NCBI GenBank assembly: GCA_002270565.1
Contig: NQMI01000055.1
Coordinates: 151,540 to 215,539 of the forward strand
DNA from: Stenocarpella maydis
Lineage: Eukaryota > Ascomycota > Sordariomycetes > Diaporthales > Diaporthaceae
Direction of reading: 5' to 3'
Length of the DNA: 64,000 nt
The notes under the pieces: model-generated
Told to the model about the DNA's origin: nothing
The model's input: the letters and a program-made list of their open reading frames with translations, nothing else
Databases searched by the model: none
Shown here: positions 45,745-55,802 of the stretch, in pieces
Numbering within the stretch: position 1 is the stretch's first letter
Layout: the number at the start of each line of letters is the position of its first letter
Program-made: the position numbers and the translations under genes

Positions 45745-47202
45745 TTAATTCTCCTCCATGGCCGAATCATCTGCAGCCTGTTCGGCCTCCTCAGCCTCGT
45801 CGCCCTCGCCGCCCTCGCCGCCCTCGCCTCCACCAGCGCCCTCTATATCGTCCCATGCAGCTGGCGTCCTAGTCGAAGTCTCTCCAACCTCGTCCTCACC
45901 CTGGCTCTCAGGGTCCTTATCGCCGAACCGGACAACCGGCTGCTCCCTGTTCGCCCACCGGTTGCCGCCCTTCCTCTTCCTCTTGGGCACTGCGGCTCTC
46001 TCCTCCATCAGCCTCAGCTGTCTCCTCCTGTCCCTGATCCTCTTCTTCTGCAGCTGCGCCTCCTCCGGGTCGTCCTCTGCGTCCACAAAGAACCTCGTGG
46101 TATCCTTGGTCATGGTTGTGACCTCGTCCATCTCCCCCCTCTTCCGCTTGATGGCCATGATGTTCTCGAGGAACCTGGCCTGCGGCTTCCTGAACCCGTG
46201 CTTGTCGAACGCGACCGGTATCTCGATGCCCGACTCCTTCCGCAGCTTCCTGTAGCGGTCGGGGGCCTGCCGGCGCTGCGGCACGGCCACGGGGGTGGCG
46301 TTCTTGGGTTTGAGGTCCGCTGGTATCGTGAGGATGCGCGCCGAAGACGCAGCCATGAGGTCGACATTGCCAGGTAGGCTGCGCAGGTACGGCAGGCCGC
46401 GGTCCGCGACCTCGTCGTGCGCGCCAAAGATGAGCTCGGTGCCGATGTTCCTGGCCCAGCTGCCCGAGAAGATCCGGCCCTTGTAGGATACGACCGGGCT
46501 GTCGGAGTGCAGGTCAAGAACTTGGATCTCCCCGATATTCTTCAGCCTCTTGATTGGATGTGACTGTGGCTGTGATGTCTCAGTGCCCTCCTCTGCAGCC
46601 CTCGGTTGCATCCGTGCAGGTGGCTGCATCGATGCGCCCCTGAGACGAGGGTCGATCATGTCTCCGCCTCCTTCTGCGCCATTCTCATCCACAGTCTCGT
46701 TGCCGTTGGCCTCGTTGGTGTTACCTCCTCTTCTGTTTCCGTTGAGGTTCTCGTTGTCGTTCTCGACCTCGGGGTCGTCTTCTCTCGGGACAAAGTCTTC
46801 GTCATCCTTGTCTTCGTCGTCTGCAAGCAAGATCGCGTTGGTCTTAGTAGGTCGTAGTCGCGTGTTCTTGTTAGGATCCGCATAGACAGGGTTGAACCAT
46901 TGCCTGTAGCCGCCTCGATTCTGTGAGTGGAACGTGTCCTTGACCTTCTCGAACATGCCCGGATGCGACAGGTCCATTGTCAGGTAGTATGTCTGCGCGA
47001 GAGTCAGCTGCCGCCTGCCGTACCATCGAACGGCGTTGAGCCCTACCTCCTCATCCGTCGTGGAGTACTCAAACTCCCACTCGTCCTCATCGTCGACCGG
47101 CTTGGACGACTTGGCGAGAGGGAACGAGGCCGCGCTTTCTGGGTACGTCCCCGGCCAGCCGACCGGCTGCTTAACAGTCGGCTCAGCCGCTGTCCGAACC
47201 AT
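45745..47202 (-). CDS. TFIIIC triple-barrel-domain subunit (tau55/Sfc7-like)
   Basis: Exons 47202-47047 and 46992-45745 give 467 residues. The 54-nt intron (46993-47046; GTAGGG donor, GCTGAC branch, CGCAG acceptor) has no stop and keeps the frame, so an unspliced reading is also open. Removing it makes WEFEYSTTDEE run straight into TYYLTMDL, the hallmark of the TFIIIC triple-barrel domain. That domain pairs TFIIIC subunits in the A-box-binding half of the factor and acts in the nucleus at tRNA and 5S genes. The long remainder has acidic blocks, a basic PKRKRKGG nuclear signal and a Gly/Glu-rich tail; a second conserved block lies around LDLHSDSPVVSYKGRIFS. It is divergent from the HIS7-type gene. 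Confidence 0.8.
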   Translation of the reverse strand: MVRTAAEPTVKQPVGWPGTYPESAASFPLAKSSKPVDDEDEWEFEYSTTDEEVGLNAVRWYGRRQLTLAQTYYLTMDLSHPGMFEKVKDTFHSQNRGGYRQWFNPVYADPNKNTRLRPTKTNAILLADDEDKDDEDFVPREDDPEVENDNENLNGNRRGGNTNEANGNETVDENGAEGGGDMIDPRLRGASMQPPARMQPRAAEEGTETSQPQSHPIKRLKNIGEIQVLDLHSDSPVVSYKGRIFSGSWARNIGTELIFGAHDEVADRGLPYLRSLPGNVDLMAASSARILTIPADLKPKNATPVAVPQRRQAPDRYRKLRKESGIEIPVAFDKHGFRKPQARFLENIMAIKRKRGEMDEVTTMTKDTTRFFVDAEDDPEEAQLQKKRIRDRRRQLRLMEERAAVPKRKRKGGNRWANREQPVVRFGDKDPESQGEDEVGETSTRTPAAWDDIEGAGGGEGGEGGEGDEAEEAEQAADDSAMEEN

Positions 47203-47649
47203 TGTTTGTTGCGAGACTCATGTGAGGGTCAGTTAACAGGGTGTGACGTTATTGGGTGACGGCCCTCGAGCGTTGTCCGAAAGGCCAATGTATGCGTGTT
47301 GGGTTATAGAAAACAAATAAAGCGCTGGGTCGTGCCTCGACTTGCTCCAACCAAAAGTGACGGAGCTTGGATCTAGCAGCCCTGCGCTCCAAACTTTAGC
47401 GGTGGTAGGCGGCAGAAGCCCAGGACCGCGGGACACAGGGATCAGACACCCCTGTAGCCTCTGGCCCCTGCAGCACTGTAGTGTAGATTGCCCCTCCAGT
47501 AGGTAGTGACGATACCGGCTCAGAAATTCGATAAAGAAAATGTATGAGTCTTACGAGTTCGAGTCACACTGGTTTTGCATGGCGATGATTTCTTCCATTT
47601 CCAACACTCATTTTCGCATGAGGTATTCCAGCTCATACTATCTGCAAGA
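47203..47649. promoter_or_regulatory. Bidirectional promoter of TFIIIC subunit and HIS7, with near-consensus CPC1/Gcn4 sites
   Basis: The 447 bases separate two divergent start codons. Three sites differ by one base from TGASTCA: AGACTCA at 47214-47220, TGAGTCT at 47545-47551 and CGAGTCA at 47560-47566. The last two lie 85-105 bases before the HIS7 start. In fungi, amino-acid genes are usually under cross-pathway control by the CPC1/Gcn4 bZIP factor, so the placement is suggestive; no perfect site was found. Confidence 0.35.
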
Positions 47650-49395
47650 ATGCCTACGGTCCACTTATTAGACTACGTCGCGGGAAACGTGCGCAGCCTT
47701 GTCAACGCCGTCGAGAAGGTTGGCTACGAAGTCGCATGGGTCAAGACTCCCGAAGAGGTCAAGAATGCAGACGTAAACTCGCGCCCGCCCCCCCAGAAAG
47801 TCAACATTGACGCCCATACTAATCGGTACTCTCAGAAACTCATCCTCCCTGGCGTGGGCCACTTCGGCCACTGCCTCTCACAGCTGTCCTCTGCGGGCTT
47901 CCTCCCCGCGGTAAAGGCCCACATCGACGCCGGCAAACCCTTCATGGGGATCTGCGTCGGCCTGCAGGCCCTGTTCTCGGGCTCCTCCGAGGATGAGAAA
48001 TGCCCCGGGCTGGGCTTCATCAGCCCATCGCTCTCCCGTTTCGACGACAGCGACAAGGCGGTGCCGCACATTGGCTGGAACGATGCTGTTGTGGAGGGTG
48101 GCGTGTCCCTCTACGACCTGAGGCCCGGATCCAAGTACTATTACGTCCACAGCTACCGCTGTCCTTACGAGAAAGGGGTCCTGGAGGGGGAGGGCTGTAC
48201 GGTGGCCACGGCAAGCTATGGCACGGAGACATTTGTCGGCGCCATCGCGAAGGGCAACGTCCTGGCTACCCAGTTCCACCCCGAGAAGAGCGGTGTCGCA
48301 GGACTGAGGGTCCTCAAGTCTTTCCTTACCGGCGAAGGCGCGATGACCCTCGGGCAGGCGCCGCCACAGGCAATAGCATCAGTCCAACCCGACGGCGGGG
48401 CAGTCCCACAGCCAGGGCTCACAAGGCGAGTGATTGCCTGTCTCGACGTGCGCACAAACGACTCGGGCGATCTCGTAGTCACAAAGGGCGACCAGTACGA
48501 CGTGCGTGAGAAGGGCGACGACCGCGGCGTCCGGAACCTTGGCAAGCCCGTCGACATGGCCAGGAAGTACTACGAGCAGGGCGCGGACGAGGTGACATTC
48601 CTGAACATCACGTCCTTCCGCGACCTCCCCCTCAAGGACCTGCCCATGCTGGAGATCCTGCGGCTCACCTCCCAGACCGTCTTCGTGCCGCTGACCATCG
48701 GCGGCGGTATCAGGGACACTGTCGATCCCCTTGACGGGAAGAAGGTCTCGGCGCTGGACATCGCGACCATGTACTTCCGCAGCGGCGCCGACAAGGTGAG
48801 CATCGGGTCGGATGCCGTCACCGCCGCCGAGGAGTACTACGCCGCGGGCAGCAAGCTGTCGGGCACGACGGCGATCGAGCAGATCTCGCGCGCCTACGGG
48901 AACCAGGCCGTCGTGGTCTCGATCGACCCGAGGCGCGTCTACGTCGCCTCCCCGGAGGCCGCCGGTCCCCAGCACGCGCCCAACACCATCAGGACCAGGT
49001 TCCCGGGCCCCGGCGGCGGGGAGGAGCACTGCTACTACGCGTGCACGATCAAGGGCGGGCGGGAGACGCGCGACCTGGACGTGGTCCAGCTGGCGCGCGC
49101 CGTCGAGGCCATGGGCTGCGGCGAGCTGCTGCTCAACTGCATCGACCGCGACGGCACCAACAGCGGCTTCGATCTGGAGCTGATCCGCCAGGTCAAGGCC
49201 GCCGTCCGCATCCCCGTCATCGCGTCCTCGGGCGCCGGCAACCCGGGCCACTTCGAGGAGGTGTTTGCCGAGACCACCACGGACGCCGCGCTCGGGGCGG
49301 GCATGTTCCACCGCGGGGAGTACACGGTGAGGGACGTCAAGGAGTACCTGGGCAAGAAGGGCCTGGCGGCCAGGGGCTTCGAGGGAGAGCTGTGA
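47650..49395 (+). CDS. HIS7: Imidazole glycerol phosphate synthase (HisH-HisF fusion)
   Basis: Exons 47650-47772 and 47836-49395 give 560 residues, close to the yeast enzyme. The 63-nt intron (GTAAAC donor, ACTAAT branch, CTCAG acceptor) is free of stops and in frame; removing it restores [14 protein letters not shown]. The first domain is a class I glutamine amidotransferase with Cys81 in GICVGLQ and His189/Glu191 in QFHPE. The second is the HisF barrel, with ACLDV and IDRDGT carrying the catalytic aspartates and the phosphate-binding IGGGIRD and SSGAGN. The enzyme converts PRFAR and glutamine into imidazole glycerol phosphate and AICAR, in the fifth step of histidine synthesis, and links it to purine synthesis. 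I chose the Met at 47650 because the 25 codons upstream lack family similarity. Confidence 0.95.
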   Translation: MPTVHLLDYVAGNVRSLVNAVEKVGYEVAWVKTPEEVKNADVNSRPPPQKVNIDAHTNRYSQKLILPGVGHFGHCLSQLSSAGFLPAVKAHIDAGKPFMGICVGLQALFSGSSEDEKCPGLGFISPSLSRFDDSDKAVPHIGWNDAVVEGGVSLYDLRPGSKYYYVHSYRCPYEKGVLEGEGCTVATASYGTETFVGAIAKGNVLATQFHPEKSGVAGLRVLKSFLTGEGAMTLGQAPPQAIASVQPDGGAVPQPGLTRRVIACLDVRTNDSGDLVVTKGDQYDVREKGDDRGVRNLGKPVDMARKYYEQGADEVTFLNITSFRDLPLKDLPMLEILRLTSQTVFVPLTIGGGIRDTVDPLDGKKVSALDIATMYFRSGADKVSIGSDAVTAAEEYYAAGSKLSGTTAIEQISRAYGNQAVVVSIDPRRVYVASPEAAGPQHAPNTIRTRFPGPGGGEEHCYYACTIKGGRETRDLDVVQLARAVEAMGCGELLLNCIDRDGTNSGFDLELIRQVKAAVRIPVIASSGAGNPGHFEEVFAETTTDAALGAGMFHRGEYTVRDVKEYLGKKGLAARGFEGEL

Positions 49396-49923
49396 TGGGC
49401 TGGCCATGGGGCCCCATCCCGGATTGCGATTGACGGACCTCGGATCATGGCAAATTACCCTCCTATCAAGCGGTTTGTCACATCATATCTTCGAGGAAAA
49501 TAGAATCAATTAGAAGAGACAGCATCTACCTAGGTTGGTCGTTGGTTTTGCAACCGTCTCGCTTTTCTTGTTGACTCAGATCCGTCGCCCCTTTGCTTTT
49601 GGTAACTGACGGCTGAATGGGTCCGATACTGTTATACTCCAATGCTCCTGATGCCTTGCTTGTAGTCCATGCTGCTGCGGTGATCATGATAGATTCTCTC
49701 TCCATCTTGTCCGGCACCCTCCCTTTTCAGAAAGCTTTTGAGAAATCCCTAGAACAGTGACAATCAAACGATACCACGAAACCCGCACAGAAGAAGAAAA
49801 GTCATCGAGACCCGACACTCCAGCCGAAAAGAAATCATTCCCCGAGACTCAGACTCAGACGCAGACGGCCGACTAATGAGCGTGTTGAATGTCGCAGAGA
49901 AAGAAAAACTGCTGGTCCATATC
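49396..49923. other. Convergent 3' untranslated regions
   Basis: Lies between the ends of HIS7 (plus) and antizyme (minus). It presumably holds both 3' untranslated regions. No further gene is seen. Confidence 0.45.
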
Positions 49924-50887
49924 CTACACTTCCGTGCCCATGAACACCCACTGCTTACTCGTGACATCGATAGCGCCCGCCCATTGGTCGAGAGTCATCA
50001 GCTCCAGGCCCGCCCACTGCAGGCCCTTTGTCAGCGTCTTGGCATCGACAGTATCGATGGACCGGTCGATGCAGATGACCAGGTGGGAGCAGCCCAGCGG
50101 CGACTCAGCCAGCTCCATGAGTGCCACGAGGGCGTCTTTCAGATCGTGGCCGACCACGCCGGCGTCGAAGAAGGCGAACAGGGTCCTCTCGGCGCGGGCA
50201 TAGTCCTCGACAGTGAATGCGCGGAAGCTAGCCCCGCCCTGGTAGTCCCAGATCTCCATCCAGGAGGTGACCTCGACGCTGCCATTGACACGACCACCGT
50301 TGGGCACCGCCTCGGATCCATCGCACGGCGGCGTGAGCTGCTGTCGCTGGGCGGGAGGGCCGTTGCTGGTGTAGGAGCCGAAGTAGCCCGAGTCGACCGA
50401 GGAGGCGCTGCTGGCGCTGCTGCTGATTGCATTGGTTGCTGGATGATTGTGTTGTTGAAAAACACCCGTCAGGCCGGAGACCGACGGGCGACCGTTCCTC
50501 TCACCGAAGAAAGTGGTCGCCATGGTCTCGCAAAAGAATCTCTCACATTCTTCCCTGATGCGAAGTGTTGCCCCCCCTCGTCGGCGACGAGACTCGCTGT
50601 TGGATGCCGTGGACTGACGCTTGGCCGGCTTGGGCGTCAGGGCGAGCTCGTTTGACGAGGTGATTGCGGCGAGGGGGGGGCTTGACGGCGGGGATGGTAG
50701 TCCTGAGATGGGGACCTCAGGAATACCACTCGGCCCCTGCAGCCAGGGTAGTGCAGTAGTGGAGGCCCTTGAGCGAGCCAGCGGCGTCAACAACGTAGCA
50801 GCTGGCGAGAACGTTGGCCTGGCGGGCCATGTCCTCGCCGTAATTACTACTCGACAGATTCGAATTTATGGTTTTCATGGGCGCCAT
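49924..50887 (-). CDS. Ornithine decarboxylase antizyme, expressed by +1 frameshift
   Basis: Two overlapping frames encode one protein. ORF0 runs from ATG at 50887 (MAPMKTINSN) for 56 codons to TGG TAT TCC TGA, the stop being 50719-50717. Skipping the T of the stop continues at GAG GTC into a frame open to 49924, giving about 320 residues. TCC-TGA is the classical antizyme shift site; polyamines promote the shift, so the product limits its own pathway. The C-terminal domain matches antizymes: FRAFTVEDY, then LKDALVALMELAES, LVICIDRS, and the end VTSKQWVFMGTEV. Antizyme binds ornithine decarboxylase monomers and delivers them to the proteasome, and it also blocks polyamine uptake. The middle is a Ser/Pro-rich region. 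A second ATG at 50878 is in frame. Confidence 0.9.
50717..50722 (-). promoter_or_regulatory. Programmed +1 ribosomal frameshift site TCC-TGA
   Basis: On the minus strand, codon TCC (50722-50720) is followed by the ORF0 stop TGA (50719-50717). ORF1 is in the +1 frame from GAG at 50718 and is open for 264 codons. This is the same slip codon and stop as in animal and fission-yeast antizymes. A C-rich stretch follows the site; I see no obvious pseudoknot. Confidence 0.9.
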
Positions 50888-51976
50888 TGCGATATGCCAC
50901 CGTGGGGGATTTCGTTTGGAAATGGGTTGGTTGTGGGCTGATGAATTTGGAGGGCTGTACGACGACGACGACGACGATGACGGTTGTCGAGGTTTTCTGG
51001 CGAGTGATTGATGGGTTGATTGACTCAGGTGGAGCTGCAGGTTACTTTTGTACTGTCGCGGGCAGCCTTTTGCAAGAATAGGTGGAGACAGTCGGGCGGC
51101 AGATGCTCCTTTTTAGGGTGAGGGTATTGGTTGGTTGGCTGAATGATGAGGCTGAATCGATCGAAGTCGGGGCGATGAAGACGGAGAAGTCGGGGGTTCA
51201 TAAAGAGGGAATGGGAGGCGAGGGTCGGACGACGGGGAGGGAAAAGAGCGAGGGTCCACAAATTGGATGTGTGGGGTTGGCTTCTTGGCTAGCGTCAGGC
51301 TGGCGTCTGGAAATTTCGAGCCACTAGACTCGCCTCCAATGCGTACACTACAGGTAGTACAGAGTACTATCTATGCAGACACGCAGCAGACATGCAGCAG
51401 ACGTGCATGTACAGTCGACCACGTATGCCGTCGTAGTCTAAGTAATCTTTGTTCGAACACCAAACTGCACCGTTTTCACCACACAATGCCACCGTGCCTC
51501 GGCACTTGCTGCACCGCCCAGCCAGTCCGTGCAAGACAGGCCCCCAATGCAGCGACATCACAGCTTGGCCACGCGTGTCTGACCCGCTAAAAATACGAGT
51601 GGGCAGCACAATACGGCCTGCCAGCGTCTGATTGACTTTGACCTGGCCACAGCCGTGTCGGATTGATTGGCTGCCAGCCGGGGGGATCCCCAATCTCGTC
51701 CACGTTGCAGTTTCGAATTGACCTTGCTAATGAGTGTACGGAGTACTCTCCACCTGGTTATGCAATTCAGTCAACCCACCTGTCTTTGTAATCCAGACCT
51801 TGTGCCACAACAAAAGGCAGGCATCTGATCTATCTGCCTATCAACTAACACCCATCCAGGTATGCAAACAGCCAATAATATGACACATGGTCAATCTACC
51901 ACAAAGTTATGGAACTCCACGCCCACAAGCCAGTCATTCCTCCGACCTCCAGGGTCCTTGGACCGGTCCAACCTGC
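50888..51976. other. Intergenic, antizyme leader side
   Basis: Upstream region of antizyme (minus) and 3' side of the next minus-strand gene. Short (ACG)n-like repeats lie at about 50958-50980. Open stretches are short and without domains. Confidence 0.45.
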
Positions 51977-52726
51977 CTAATAAAACTCAACGGCCAACCT
52001 CTTATTCTTCGAGTTGACAACAATCGTCCCCGACCCCCGGACAATATACGCCTTCTTCTGCCCGACCACCTTGTTCTCATAGTCAATCGCCGCCTGGTTA
52101 GGACCTCCCATCCAGTTGCCCATTGTGCTGGCAAGACACTCCTTGCCGTCGGACCTCTTCTGCCTCGCCGCCTTGGGCGCCCCAGGGAGTATGTCGTTGG
52201 TGAAGCCGATCGAGCTGTTGGTCCCGTCCGTCGACCGGATCATCGCGGGCCCGTCGTAGCCCTGCTGGAGGCTGATGTTCCCCCAGGCCTTGTGGTCGTT
52301 GCTCGCAGACAGCTGGAACTCGACCCACGTCGCCGGGATCAGCTTGCCGCGCTGGACACGGCCCTTGAACGACTCCGGGAGCTCCACGAATGTCGACGCC
52401 CCGGGCTTCAGGCGCGTCGGCTTTTCCGGGTGGTCGAAGTTGGCGCCCGCCTCTCCGTTGCCGTTCCAGTAGTTGTTGAAGAACTGGAACGTCTCCTCCT
52501 TGTTGCTCCTGTTGGTCAGCTGAATTCCGGGCTTGGCTGGGGCCGCCACTGCCCTGGACACGAGGTTCAGCTGAATATGTGGGAGTGCTTGTGCTTGTGC
52601 TTCGGCCGGCTCGGCCGCGACCGAGTCGGATGCGGTCGACTCAGCAGCAACAGGCTCAGGAGAGGCTGGCCCGGCAGTGCCGCTCTCGGACTCGGGGACA
52701 GCGTCCGGTGCTACACTTGCCATCAT
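51977..52726 (-). CDS. Leaderless protein with possible beta-sandwich domain, GH128 neighbour
   Basis: One frame of 249 codons. The first 60 residues are a Glu/Ala/Pro-rich, low-complexity lead without hydrophobic segment (the start could be either of two adjacent Met codons). The rest looks like a single domain rich in beta strands: GIQLTNRSNKEETFQFFNN, then RLKPGASTFVELPESFKGR, PATWVEFQLS, SLQQGYDGPAM and a C-terminal strand set ending RLAVEFY. The opening pattern, asymmetric strands with Asn and Thr, recalls the 54688-55299 protein on the other side of the GH128 gene. A thaumatin-like or carbohydrate-binding fold is possible but unproven. No signal peptide is visible. It is 97 bases downstream of, and on the same strand as, the GH128 gene. 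Confidence 0.75.
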   Translation of the reverse strand: MMASVAPDAVPESESGTAGPASPEPVAAESTASDSVAAEPAEAQAQALPHIQLNLVSRAVAAPAKPGIQLTNRSNKEETFQFFNNYWNGNGEAGANFDHPEKPTRLKPGASTFVELPESFKGRVQRGKLIPATWVEFQLSASNDHKAWGNISLQQGYDGPAMIRSTDGTNSSIGFTNDILPGAPKAARQKRSDGKECLASTMGNWMGGPNQAAIDYENKVVGQKKAYIVRGSGTIVVNSKNKRLAVEFY

Positions 52727-52822
52727 TACGGTGGCCTGGTTCGCGGGTCTGTCTCTTCTTAGTAAAAGACAAAGAAAATACTACTATTGATAACTCCCCA
52801 AGGCACAACTCGCAAGGGCTAC

Positions 52823-53634
52823 CTACTTGGTACAGTAAATCTTTCCCACGGAGGTCAGGTTCCCGTTGTTGGCCAACTTGTTCACGACCGCCACACCACC
52901 CATACTACCATTATTAGTAGCAGCGCCGAACCAAGCGTACTTCTCGACAAACTCCTTGCCGTCGAGGTACTTGAGCGCCTCGCGCTCGAACTTCTCGACA
53001 TCCTGCTGGCTCGGCACCTTGCCGCCGAAGGTCGTGCAGGCGAACTCATTCAGCCAGAGCGGCTTGTTGAAGGTCTTGTGCATGTCCTCGACGAACTGCT
53101 TCAGGTTGTTGACGTCAAGGCCGTACCAGTGGACCACAACGAAGTCGATCTGGGCGTCCCCACCCAGCTGCTTCAGAAAATCCTGCAGCCACTTCTTTCC
53201 CTCGGGCGAGTTGGTCATCGCCGGAGACCCCAGCTTGAAGCCGTACTTCTTCTTGGCCGGCAGGACGTGCTGCCTCCACAGCTGCACGGCCTGGCCGACG
53301 GACATGTTCGCCTGCCCGGGGTGGTCCGGCTCGTTGAAGCCGATAAAGTGGCTGACCTTCCCAAGACCGCCTAGGAACTGAGAAACATTTAGCAATCTGC
53401 CGTGCTTGGTAGGGGTAGGAGGGATGGTATATGTACCTGGTCAATCTTGCCGGCTTCGACAGCCGTTCGGACTTGGGGAACGTAGGTGAGTCCGGCTGGG
53501 AGTCCCTCAGGCTTCCACATCTCCCAGTTGAAGAGCCATGTGAGCGTATGGTCCTTGACGGCGGCCTCGTAGGGCTTGAAAGCCCCCGCCTTGTTATCGT
53601 AGGGCCAACCGAGACCGCGCTTGGAGGGTGCCAT
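52823..53634 (-). CDS. GH128 (Asl1-like) glycoside hydrolase
   Basis: Exons 53634-53437 and 53377-52823 join in phase over a 59-nt intron (GTACAT donor, GCTAAAT branch, TCAG acceptor), giving 250 residues. The Asl1-like TIM-barrel landmarks are clear: RGLGWPYDN at the start, WLFNWEMWKP, HFIGFNEPDHPGQANM with the presumed acid/base Glu82, DFVVVHWYG, and PLWLNEFACTTF with the presumed nucleophile Glu177. GH128 enzymes are endo-beta-1,3-glucanases acting on fungal-wall glucan or related polymers. No signal peptide is present from the chosen start, and the frame extended upstream to 53745 adds only a basic, Gln-rich lead. This suggests an intracellular or unconventionally secreted enzyme. It forms a set with the genes on both sides. 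Confidence 0.85.
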
Positions 53635-54687
53635 TGTGTTTAGATAGATCAGAGAGAATGCGAGGAAATGATTTTGGAGCTGCTGTTGGATCAAGAGGTG
53701 TTGATTGCTGTTGTGGTGTCTGTATCTGTATCTCGAACGGTTCAAGAATCTGGAACCGGCCTTTTATATCATTTTACTGTTGGCACTTGTTGGCCCCAAA
53801 GGCTGACTTCTCGACCTGAGGCGCTCTCACGAGCTGCCGGTGCCAAATGTGTGAGAGCCATCAGAATAGTTTACCTATTGGTTCATGTGACAATCCTTCC
53901 GCGTTGACATGTCTGCCTCGGAGCGGATGTAGCGTATACCCTAGGAGACACCTCTCCTAAGGGGCATAGGTAGAGGCGTATAGCCAATCCTGCAGTTGGT
54001 CGACTCTCGTGGCCACTGTGGGATCCTCTGTGTGCGACTGGTCAGCTGGCGCAGCATAGCAAGGCTGGCGTATAATGGCTGGGTCTGATGTAAGCCAACC
54101 TTATAAGCAGTTGGGGCCAATGTGTCTGACGTCTAACCCGTCCGCGTGAAGACGGAATAAGCAAATGGATTTAACACTTGCTTCTATCAATAATTCCGGT
54201 GACATCTGACTCGTCTCTAAACTGCAAAGATGTCCTCCCAACCAGGAACGCACTGCTGAGTACAAGGAAGGCTGCCATATTCGCGGCCGCTCGTTACACG
54301 CGTATTGATGGGCGTATGGCCTGAATTTGTGAAGCAAAAACTCCTTGCGCCCCCGCCTGCGCCGAAAGGATTGGCATCGTGACTATGGCTCGCCCCCATG
54401 ACCATTGGTAAGCTCTCGCAATGTTCCTGCAGCGACCCTCGGCGTACAATTCAGGCAGAGATGGTGGCACAAGGCAGGGCTGATACATGATCTATTCATA
54501 TCCAGCTTTTCAAAATAAAGTATAAAGGGCAAAAGGTCTCAGTAGTCTCCAGTAAAACACAATTCAAGATCATTCCAACACATCCGATAACTCTTTACTG
54601 TCTGCTTGAAACTTCTGCATTGCCAATCACTCGACGACCAATACAACTCATTACACTCATCTTAGCCAATACTTTTACCTGCTCACT
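53635..54687. promoter_or_regulatory. Divergent promoter region of the GH128 set
   Basis: About 1.05 kb between the GH128 start (minus) and the next start (plus). A TATAAAG-like site lies at about 54521, 160 bases before the plus-strand gene. Open stretches here show no domains. Confidence 0.4.
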
Positions 54688-55299
54688 ATGCCTACTATCA
54701 CTGTAAAGAACAACTCCTCTCACTCGCAGACCTTTCTGGTTCATGGCTTCCCAGGCGGCAACAACCCGGGTACCATCACCGTCAAGGGCAACGGCGGCAC
54801 CGGGACAGTCAAGAGCCCGGACGGCAAGCAGGCCTCCGGCGCCATCATCGCCACACACGGCGGCCACGAGGGCGAGCAGGCCGAGGTGACCTTCAACGGG
54901 TTCCCCGAGGGCAAGAACCAGTACTACGACATCAGCTACATAGTCGGCGGCGGCGGGAACCTGACCATCGAGCAGAAGGGGGCTCCCAACACCCGCAAGG
55001 GCGACGCGACCTTCATGCAGGACTGCAACGCGGCGTGGCAGAAGCTGCCGGCGGACAGGAAGAAGGCGCTGCAGCGGTTCGTGCACCTCGACGCCAAGGG
55101 CAGGGTCTCGCGCATCGACGCGCCCAAGAACGACAAAGGGCTCGAGGACTGGGTGAGGGCGTTTGCGCACGGCGTCTACGTCGGGGTCGGGGCTTGGAAG
55201 GATGACAAGGGGAACAAGGAGGACAATGAGCAGAGCAAGGCGACCCCGGGGGGGAACAAGGATCTGCTGGTTGTCTTCACTGACAATAACGATGACTGA
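54688..55299 (+). CDS. Leaderless protein of unknown function beside GH128
   Basis: One frame of 203 codons. It opens MPTITVKNNSSHSQTFLVHG without a signal peptide and continues with Gly-rich beta-strand-like sequence (TVKGNGGTGTVKSPDG, YDISYIVGGGGNLTIEQ). A helical middle follows (FMQDCNAAWQKLPADRKKA), then a block HLDAKGRVSRIDAPK and a C-terminal VYVGVGAWKDDKG. I recall similar fungal proteins with this two-part plan but no established function. Codon use is strongly C/G-ending, as in highly expressed genes. It is divergent from the GH128 gene and may be regulated with it. The opening strand pattern resembles that of the 51977-52726 product, suggesting a shared fold. Confidence 0.75.
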   Translation: MPTITVKNNSSHSQTFLVHGFPGGNNPGTITVKGNGGTGTVKSPDGKQASGAIIATHGGHEGEQAEVTFNGFPEGKNQYYDISYIVGGGGNLTIEQKGAPNTRKGDATFMQDCNAAWQKLPADRKKALQRFVHLDAKGRVSRIDAPKNDKGLEDWVRAFAHGVYVGVGAWKDDKGNKEDNEQSKATPGGNKDLLVVFTDNNDD

Positions 55300-55802
55300 A
55301 GACACCCTCGGGGAGAATGGGCCGTAGTAGTATTTGATTTCTTGTCTCTTTTAGAAATAAATTTGGATGAGGCTACCTAATGAGGCAATCCGCACTTGGC
55401 GAGTGACCAATCTGTGTAACCACGACAAACATTTAGCTTTGTTTTCGGGGTGAGCATCACTGTCGGTATATAGTTTGTTCCCACAAGGTACCGCAGGCAA
55501 AGGCGCAAACATGGCTTTTAAAAGATTTGAACTCGGCAACGAGACAGCTACCGAACTTTCAGCTTTAAGAGCACATAAGCCCATCAACACTTCCCAAGTT
55601 CTAGCCTAGGTACTGAGCCCGTCGTCCAAAAAGAAAAAAAAGAAATCCGTAAATACCCCGTCCGCATCAATACCCATCATCTTTCTCCCCCTCTCCCACC
55701 TCCCAAAAAAGAAACAACCAATGAGCTCGTCGGGCTACCTAGGTATTGAAAATGCCCAACTACTAGCACCTGTGCCCATGCCTGTGCCCGGATCCTCTAC
55801 TC
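55300..55802. other. Intergenic, convergent 3' ends
   Basis: Holds the 3' sides of the preceding plus-strand gene and the next minus-strand gene. No gene or repeat is seen. Confidence 0.45.

Noticed and set aside
48379..49407. A 342-codon minus-strand open frame
   Set aside because: It is antisense to the HisF domain of HIS7 and has the composition of a shadow frame with no domains.
49876..50655. A 259-codon plus-strand open frame
   Set aside because: It is antisense to antizyme ORF1, which has unmistakable family motifs.
50717..50719. The TGA in the antizyme gene read as a pseudogene stop
   Set aside because: It sits in the exact TCC-TGA context of the programmed frameshift, and the +1 frame is intact.
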